Shown here: positions 59,478 through 64,000 of the stretch, piece by piece
How the letters are laid out: every line of letters begins with the position of its first letter
How positions within the stretch are numbered: position 1 is the first letter of the stretch
NCBI GenBank assembly: GCA_036015235.1
Contig: CP107926.1
Span: 4,979,501-5,043,500, forward strand
From: Streptomyces sp. NBC_00433
GTDB taxonomy: Bacteria; Actinomycetota; Actinomycetes; Streptomycetales; Streptomycetaceae
Length of the DNA stretch: 64,000 nucleotides
Direction of reading: 5' to 3'
Notes under the pieces: model-generated
Seen by the model: the letters and a program-made list of their open reading frames with translations, nothing else
What the model was told of the DNA's origin: nothing
The model's database searches: none
Translations under genes and position numbers: made by a program

Positions 59478-60203
59478 TTGACGGTCACCCGCCAGGACTT
59501 CGAGGACGCGATCGCGGCCTACTGGGGCGCCAAGCAGTTGCAGAACGAGCAGTCCGCGATCAAGAACGCGGTCGGTGCCGGCACCGCCGGGGCAGTGCGT
59601 GGCGGTAAGCACTTCGACATGATCGCAGCCCTCTTGGCGAAGTTTTTCCTCGAAGCCGGGTACCCGCCCGAGAGCATCCGCGTCAGCAAGTCCCAGGGCC
59701 TGGAGCTGCCCGGTTACTACCGGCCGCAGAAGCAGTGGGACCTTGTCGTAGTTCACCAGAACGTGCTTGTCGCGGCCTTCGAGATGAAAGCGCTCGGAGG
59801 CCCGTCTTTCGGCAACAACTACAACAACCGGGTCGAAGAAGCACTCGGCAGCGCGGTGGACCTGCGTCGGGCAACCCTCGCCGAGCTGTACCCGAAAGAG
59901 AAGCCCTGGCTCGGCTACTTCTTCATAATGCAGGACGGTGAAGGATCCCGAAGGCCAGTCTCGACCGCGAAGGGCGCCTTGCCCGCCGACAAGATCTGGC
60001 ACGGTACCTCGTATCAGGACCGCTTCGGCATCTTCTGCGAGCGCCTCGTGGCCGAACAGCTCTACGACGCCGCGTGCTACGTCACATCCTCGGCGGAGGC
60101 CCCCAGCCCGACCGAACTGGTGGAAAGCCTCGACTGGAGGCACTTCTCGGCAGCGATCAATGCCCGACTCACGTACCTGAGGGACCTCGGCATTCCCGGG
60201 TAG
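59478..60203 (+). CDS. PaeR7I/XhoI-family type II restriction endonuclease
   Basis: A 241-residue nuclease. The PD-(D/E)xK core is seen as D88 (KQWDLVVVHQ), E102 and K104 (AAFEMKAL), followed by the family hallmark GGPSFGNNYNNRVEEALGSAVDL. PaeR7I and XhoI cut CTCGAG, so that site is the expected target; this is inferred from family membership. The TTG start is preceded by AGGAGAG overlapping the methyltransferase stop, so nuclease translation depends on methyltransferase translation. TTG initiation would keep nuclease levels low. It converges with the integrase gene. Confidence 0.9.
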   Translation: MTVTRQDFEDAIAAYWGAKQLQNEQSAIKNAVGAGTAGAVRGGKHFDMIAALLAKFFLEAGYPPESIRVSKSQGLELPGYYRPQKQWDLVVVHQNVLVAAFEMKALGGPSFGNNYNNRVEEALGSAVDLRRATLAELYPKEKPWLGYFFIMQDGEGSRRPVSTAKGALPADKIWHGTSYQDRFGIFCERLVAEQLYDAACYVTSSAEAPSPTELVESLDWRHFSAAINARLTYLRDLGIPG

Positions 60204-60272
60204 GGCGTCGCCCTCATATGGGGAGGGCCTCGACCGGATCAGTCGAGGCCCTGACCCAAGGCGTGCCGGTCG

Positions 60273-61505
60273 TTAGGGCATGTGCGGTGTCGTTCCCCAG
60301 AGCAGGTGGCCGACCTTCGCGGCTGTCTGCTGGAGCACGGGGCCGGTGACGTGCTGGTATCGCTGCCGCATCCGCGCCGACTTCCCGGGCTCCCAGCCCA
60401 TGATGGCGTCTACCACCGCGTCCGGGACTCCGAGGATGAGCAGTACGGTCGCCGCGGTATGGCGGGCATCGTGGAGGCGGCCGTCGCGGACGTTCGCGGC
60501 CTTCAGTAGGTCCTTCCAGCGGTGGTAGTCCGTGTTCGGATTGAGCGGCTCGCCGGTCGGTGACGTGAAGACGTATCCCTTCTCCGTCCAGAGATCCCGG
60601 GCGACCGTACGATCGCGGTCCTGATCTGCCCTGTGCTGCCGAAGCAGCTTGACCAATTCCTCCGGCAGCCCAACAGGACGCTTGCCCGCCTTGGACTTCG
60701 GAGACTTCGTCTCGCGCCGGGTGTTGACCTTCTGCGGGCAGAAGCCCGCCTTCGCCCGTCCGCAGGTGCCGCCGCAGCCGTGGGCGTACCGGGGCCGCAG
60801 CCGTCCCCGCCGTACGCGAATGACGCCCGCTTCGAAGTCGACATCGCCCCACTGGAGCCCAAGGACTTCGCCTTGGCGCAGGCCGAGGGCCAGGGCGATG
60901 ACCCAGCGGGCGGTGTTGCGGTGCTTGTCAGCTTCGAGGAGCAGGCGCTGGACCTCTTCCAGGGTGTACGGCTCGACCTCTTCCTCGTCGAGTTTCGGGG
61001 CCTTGGCGATGGTGGCCGGATTGATGGTGAGGTGGCGGCGATGCACAGCCTCGTTGAGCGCCGTCCGGACGGTGCGGTGGGCCTGGTGCGCGGTGCCTGC
61101 GGAACTGCCCGAGTCCTGCATGCGCTTGTAGAAGCGTTCCAGGTGCTCCGGCTCAAGCTTCTCCAGGCGGTGAGCACCGATGCCGGGTACGAGGTGGTGG
61201 TAGACGGCCACGCGATAGCCGTCGATGGTGTTCTCCGAGACGTGCGGCGCGGCGATGTTCTCCACCCAGTGGGTGAGCCACGTTTCGACCGTCCAGCGCT
61301 GGCCGGCCTTGCGGACGGTACCGGAGTCCCGCAGCTTCTCCAGTTCCCGGACGGCCTTGGTGACCTCGGGCCGCGTCTTGCGGGTGACGTGGCGACGATC
61401 CGGCTTGCCGTTGTCCTTGATGCCGACGGTCACGTATCCGTGCCACCGGCCGTCCTTGGCCTGGTAGATGGACGATGCCCCGTTGGGCTGGCGGGTCTTT
61501 GCCAT
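60273..61505 (-). CDS. int: Tyrosine recombinase / integrase with cysteine-rich insert
   Basis: A 410-residue site-specific recombinase. An AP2-like arm-binding N-terminus (about residues 1-60; SSIYQAKDGRWHGYVTVG) is followed by a SAM-like core-binding domain (about 70-155) and the catalytic domain (about 178-400). Catalytic residues: R210 (ALGLRQGE), H345 and R348 (LHDARHTAAT), W371 and Y383 (RYQHV). An insert HGCGGTCGRAKAGFCPQKVN (about 242-261) has three Cys and a His that could bind zinc; related Streptomyces integrases have similar inserts. It should integrate the element at tRNA-Ser. The small HTH gene lies 11 bases upstream. Confidence 0.95.
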   Translation of the reverse strand: MAKTRQPNGASSIYQAKDGRWHGYVTVGIKDNGKPDRRHVTRKTRPEVTKAVRELEKLRDSGTVRKAGQRWTVETWLTHWVENIAAPHVSENTIDGYRVAVYHHLVPGIGAHRLEKLEPEHLERFYKRMQDSGSSAGTAHQAHRTVRTALNEAVHRRHLTINPATIAKAPKLDEEEVEPYTLEEVQRLLLEADKHRNTARWVIALALGLRQGEVLGLQWGDVDFEAGVIRVRRGRLRPRYAHGCGGTCGRAKAGFCPQKVNTRRETKSPKSKAGKRPVGLPEELVKLLRQHRADQDRDRTVARDLWTEKGYVFTSPTGEPLNPNTDYHRWKDLLKAANVRDGRLHDARHTAATVLLILGVPDAVVDAIMGWEPGKSARMRQRYQHVTGPVLQQTAAKVGHLLWGTTPHMP

Positions 61506-61516
61506 GGTCGTCCCCT

Positions 61517-61819
61517 TCAGGCCGCGGTGGTGTAGCCGGAGGCGTCGCCGGTCTGCCGGGCGAGGAATGCGCCCAGCGCCTCGGCGGGTATGCGGCGGAG
61601 GCTGCCGATCTTCACGGAGGGGATCTGGCCGGAGGAGACGTACTCGTACATCTTGGTGCGGCTGATGCCGATGCGGCGGGCGGCTTCGGCGACGGTGAGG
61701 GCGACGAGGGTGGGGTCGCCGTGGGAGCCGTCGCGGGCGGCGATGAGTGTGCGCAGATCGTTCTCGGGGACGCCGAGGAGGCGGGCGATCTGGGCGACCG
61801 GAAGGTCGTTGGAGTGCAA
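61517..61819 (-). CDS. xis: Excisionase-like helix-turn-helix protein
   Basis: A protein of about 100 residues. The winged-helix/MerR-like excisionase domain reads LTVAEAARRIGISRTKMYEYVSSG, then IPSVKIGSLRRIPAEALGAFL, which is the standard excisionase-family DNA-binding pattern. It is upstream of the integrase and co-transcribed with it, as expected for a directionality factor. The start is uncertain: a TTG at 61819 has GAGG at 8 bases. An ATG at 61927 would make a 136-residue protein whose head crosses the shared 35-bp repeat. I favour TTG because the repeat is non-coding in the other operon. Confidence 0.85.
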   Translation of the reverse strand: MHSNDLPVAQIARLLGVPENDLRTLIAARDGSHGDPTLVALTVAEAARRIGISRTKMYEYVSSGQIPSVKIGSLRRIPAEALGAFLARQTGDASGYTTAA

Positions 61820-61866
61820 GGCGGGAACCTCTCTTGGCGAGGTGTCGGGGCGGCAACCCCGGCCTC

Positions 61867-61901
61867 GCCGGTCTTGATCGTTCGTGGGTACGGGCGGTTG
61901 T
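61867..61901 (-). repeat. 35-bp leader element, copy 1 (upstream of xis-int)
   Basis: A 35-base sequence identical, in inverted orientation, to 62726-62760. Reading toward xis it contains ACAACCGCCCGTACCCACGA. It ends about 47 bases before the xis start. See the paired finding. Confidence 0.9.
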
Positions 61902-61933
61902 GCTGCTGTACGGCAGCGGTGGGACATGGCTGA

Positions 61934-61960
61934 TCCGCCGGCGTTCGCAGCACCGGCGGA
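61934..61960 (-). promoter_or_regulatory. Hairpin upstream of leader element copy 1
   Basis: TCCGCCGG (61934-61941) pairs exactly with CCGGCGGA (61953-61960) around an 11-base loop. It lies 32 bases before the 35-bp element in the xis-int direction. Confidence 0.6.
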
Positions 61961-61975
61961 AGCAGGGTCGTGGGA

Positions 61976-62515
61976 CTACGAGGCCGTGTCCTCGTCGGGG
62001 GGGCGGAGCCAGCTCTGCAGTTTGGGGCGGGCGCCGAGGTGGTGGTGGAACTCGCCGTTGGAGGCGACGGCCATCTCGTGGGTGAGCAGGGCCTTGACCA
62101 TGTCGTCCTGGTCGGGGTGGGCCTCGGTGTAGGCGCGGAGTTCGGCCTGGACGGCGTCCATGGCCTTGCCCAGGGCGCGCCACTGCTTCCACTGCTCGAC
62201 GTACTCCCCGACGAGTCTGCGGACCTGGGGGTTGGCGATGTGGCCGGGCGCGGCGGTGAGGTCGTCGAGGGTGATGTCGAAGACCTTGCAGAAGCCGAGG
62301 GCCTCGTCGAGGTTGACGCGGCGGCGTGGCTTGCCGCTTTCGATGCGCCAGACGGCGGATTGGTTGATCGGGTGGCCGGCCTCGGTCATGCGCTCAGCGA
62401 GCGTGACGGTGCTCCATCCCCGGACCTCGCGCTCCATCTTGACGCGCTGGGCGACGTGGTCCTCCGGCAGAGGGCGTTCGGGTCCTGCGGCTCGGGATGC
62501 TCCCTCCTCGGTCAT
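61976..62515 (-). CDS. XRE-family regulator of the integrative element
   Basis: A 179-residue DNA-binding protein. The Cro/CI-type helix-turn-helix covers about residues 20-85: VKMEREVRGWSTVTLAERMTEAGHPI, then NQSAVWRIESGKPRRRVNLDEAL. The C-terminal half is helical (VRRLVGEYVEQWKQWRALGKAMDAVQAELRAY, described in parts) and may dimerise. It lies between the divergent control regions of the xis-int and ATPase operons, so it is the natural candidate repressor of excision and replication. Its own promoter on the minus strand lies just upstream. Confidence 0.9.
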   Translation of the reverse strand: MTEEGASRAAGPERPLPEDHVAQRVKMEREVRGWSTVTLAERMTEAGHPINQSAVWRIESGKPRRRVNLDEALGFCKVFDITLDDLTAAPGHIANPQVRRLVGEYVEQWKQWRALGKAMDAVQAELRAYTEAHPDQDDMVKALLTHEMAVASNGEFHHHLGARPKLQSWLRPPDEDTAS

Positions 62516-62573
62516 CGCGTCCTCCTCCTTCGGTTCGGGCCGTCGGGCGACGGCACGGGCGGGGCCTCAAGTA

Positions 62574-62632
62574 GTAAAGCCCATTCGGGAGCGAAATGCA
62601 AGCTAGTCATACGGCAATGCTGCTGGTATGCT
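62574..62632. promoter_or_regulatory. Face-to-face promoters for the XRE and ATPase operons
   Basis: This AT-richer gap has -35/-10-like pairs on both strands. Minus: TTGCAT (62601-62596), 16 bases, TTTACT (62579-62574), reading to the XRE gene. Plus: TAGTCA (62604-62609), 17 bases, TATGCT (62627-62632), reading to the ATPase gene. If used, the rightward transcript starts near 62638 and has a leader of about 165 bases. Confidence 0.55.
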
Positions 62633-62679
62633 CGTGGGACCCCTGGGGACAGGGGCGAACACGAAGGAGAGAACGAAGA

Positions 62680-62710
62680 AGCCCCCCGGCGCTACGAACG
62701 CCGAGGGGCT
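62680..62710 (+). promoter_or_regulatory. Hairpin upstream of leader element copy 2
   Basis: AGCCCC/GGGGCT and GGCG/CGCC form a two-part stem with a small internal loop and 7-base apical loop. It lies 15 bases before the second 35-bp element in the ATPase leader. A GAAGGAG (62663-62669) just before it has no start codon at a usable distance. Confidence 0.6.
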
Positions 62711-62725
62711 GAAGCAGAAACCTCA

Positions 62726-62760
62726 ACAACCGCCCGTACCCACGAACGATCAAGACCGGC
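62726..62760 (+). repeat. 35-bp leader element, copy 2 (upstream of the ATPase gene)
   Basis: Exact inverted copy of 61867-61901, here reading toward the ATPase gene and ending 44 bases before its GTG start. Both copies therefore have the same orientation and nearly the same distance relative to the gene they precede. Confidence 0.9.
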
Positions 62761-62804
62761 TGGCTGGGATTGCCGTCCCGCTGCCTGCCAGGTGAGGAGT
62801 TTCC

Positions 62805-64000
62805 GTGAACCAGCGTACGGCCCCGGGGCCGGATACGCCATCGCGTCCGCCGACCGGCGCCCCGGCCGTGGACGAGCCGCCCAACGACCTGGTCGCCGAG
62901 CAGGCGGTTCTCGGCGCGTGCATGTTCCGCCACCAGGCGGTGGACGAGGTTCGGGCGCTGCTGGTGCCGGAGGACTTCTACCGGCCCGCGCACGAGACGA
63001 TCTACCGGGCGATCCTTGCCCTGCGCGCCGAGGACGCTTCCACCGACCCGATCGTGCTCGCCGACTTCCTTCTGGGCCGGGGCGACCTGAACCGCATCGG
63101 CGGGGCTTCGTACCTGCACACGCTGGCCGGCGCACCGCCGACCGTCGCCAACGCCGCGCACTACGCCGAGATCGTCCGCCGCAAAGCAGATCTGCGCCGC
63201 CTGCGGGAGAACGGCATCCGCACCGTCCAGCGGGCCACCGAACCGGGCGCCGACCCTGACGCGATTCGCAGCGCCGCCGAGGCCGAGCTGCGCAACGAAC
63301 GCGACCGCGCCCTCGCCTCCGGCGGCGGCCGACTTTCCCGGTACCTGGTAGACGGCTGGCGCTTCGTCACCGAAACCGGCGCCGACACCGACCCGCTGTG
63401 GGGCACCCGTGAGCAGACCGCCTGGTCCTCCGGCGAGAGCCTGATGATCGTCGGACCACCCGGCGTCGGCAAGACGACCCTGGCCCACCAGGTGATCCTC
63501 GCCCGCCTCGGCCTGCACGACACCGTCCTGAACATGCCCGTCTCCCCCAGCGAGCGGGTGCTGTACCTGGCCATGGACCGCCCCAAGCAGATCGCGCACG
63601 CCATGGCCCGCCGCGTCGCGCCCGAGCACCAGCCGGTCCTGCGCGACCGGCTCGCCGTGTGGTAGGGACCGCTGCCCGCCACCCTCGACAAGGAACCCGA
63701 CCTCCTCGCCGACCTCGCCGCCGCCCACCAGGCCGACACCATCGTGATCGACAGCCTCAAGGACGCCGTGAGCACCCTGGTCGACGACGCCCTGGCCGTC
63801 GCCTTCCACAACGCCCGCATGCGCGCCCTGCGCAACGGCGTCGAGGTCATGGAGCTCCACCACCAGCGCAAGGCCACCGCCGACGCCCCTCGCGGCCAAC
63901 GCCCCACCCTCGACCGGGTCTACGGCTCCACGTGGATCAGCTCGGGCGCGGGTAGCGTGCTGTTCATCGCCGGGGAGGCGGGCGACCCAGCCGTCACCGT
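62805..64000 (+). pseudogene. DnaB-N / RecA-like replicative ATPase gene with in-frame amber stop
   Basis: The gene encodes a DnaB N-terminal-like domain (about residues 28-125; NDLVAEQAVLGACMFRHQAV, VLADFLLGRGDLNRIGGASYL) and a RecA-type ATPase (Walker A GPPGVGKTT at 217-225). A TAG at 63663-63665, codon 287, interrupts it after RDRLAVW. The same frame then continues at once with GPLPATLDKEPDLLADLAAA and the Walker B region TIVIDSLKDAVS to the window edge. It is thus one gene with one nonsense codon, or a read-through gene. GTG follows GAGGAG. It would act in replication of the excised element. The 3' end is outside the window. Confidence 0.85.

Larger units (their letters stand above)
57584..64000. 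mobile_element. Integrative element at tRNA-Ser(GGA), right end beyond window
   Basis: From the tRNA 3' end to the window edge the genes change character: a restriction-modification pair, a tyrosine integrase, a small HTH (excisionase-like) gene, an XRE regulator and a DnaB/RecA-like ATPase. Codon use in the restriction genes is visibly less GC-biased at third positions than in the chromosome. The integrase and the tRNA location suggest an actinomycete integrative element (AICE-like or phage-derived). The other attachment copy is not in the window, so the boundary on the right and the exact left junction are unknown. Confidence 0.8.

Noticed and set aside
62628..62795. A 55-codon frame in the ATPase leader (starts MLVGPLGTGANTK)
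   Set aside because: Its ATG overlaps the predicted -10 box, so it would not be transcribed, and it has no ribosome site. The leader hairpin and 35-bp element explain the conservation better.

Overview
The window is high-GC actinobacterial chromosome and almost certainly Streptomyces or a very close relative. It carries chaplins, a rodlin, a melC1/melC2 tyrosinase pair, a long fused assimilatory nitrate reductase, GTG/TTG starts and many 4-bp GTGA/ATGA gene overlaps. Gene order from the first chaplin through the tyrosinase pair, the polysaccharide genes, the rodlin and the later chaplins resembles the S. coelicolor chpG-melD...chpA-chpD-rdlA region, from memory of that genome. The far right end is a younger integrative element next to a tRNA-Ser gene.

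Left part (1-11 kb): the end of upp, a LytR_C envelope protein, a divergent LysR/MFS pair, a PAS-GAF-SpoIIE phosphatase, small conserved genes, a TolB-like lipoprotein, a CrcB-DUF190-CrcB fluoride export operon and small secreted or unknown proteins. A large GC-rich intergenic repeat array lies at 3.99-4.47 kb; related arrays recur at 17.5-18.0 kb and 37.56-37.68 kb.

Surface-development region (11-27.4 kb): a chaplin with a terminator-like hairpin in its leader, melC2/melC1, a GH26-like secreted glycosidase, then a minus-strand exopolysaccharide set (glycosyltransferases, Wzz-like, NodB deacetylase, MurJ/Wzx-like flippase, Wzy-like polymerase, priming sugar-phosphate transferase). A rodlin, two more chaplins, an unknown secreted protein and a 26-codon remnant of a second rodlin follow. 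Together they look like an aerial-hypha surface locus: amyloid coat plus polysaccharide plus pigment enzyme.

Middle (27.5-51.3 kb): a decayed DJ-1/PfpI gene, a 1345-residue nitrate reductase fused to a flavoprotein reductase, DUF2252, an ABC-2 exporter operon with its own two-component system, an NmrA/AraC pair, a subtilisin, an ArsR-type regulator, and a divergent dehydrogenase / GNAT-TetR locus with two identical-half-site palindromes. Next come UspA, an S9 peptidase, SURF1 and a SigE-family sigma factor with its membrane partner.

Core block (51.6-57.6 kb): aspartokinase with an internal beta-subunit start, DUF5063, recR, ybaB, dnaX, the small SRP RNA and tRNA-Ser(GGA).

Integrative element (57.6 kb to the window end): a PaeR7I/XhoI-type restriction-modification pair beside the tRNA, a tyrosine integrase and small HTH (excisionase-like) protein, an XRE regulator, and a DnaB/RecA-like ATPase gene interrupted by an in-frame amber codon. 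The excisionase-integrase and ATPase operons share a perfect 35-bp leader sequence, each preceded by a hairpin. This is the most promising undescribed regulatory arrangement seen here.
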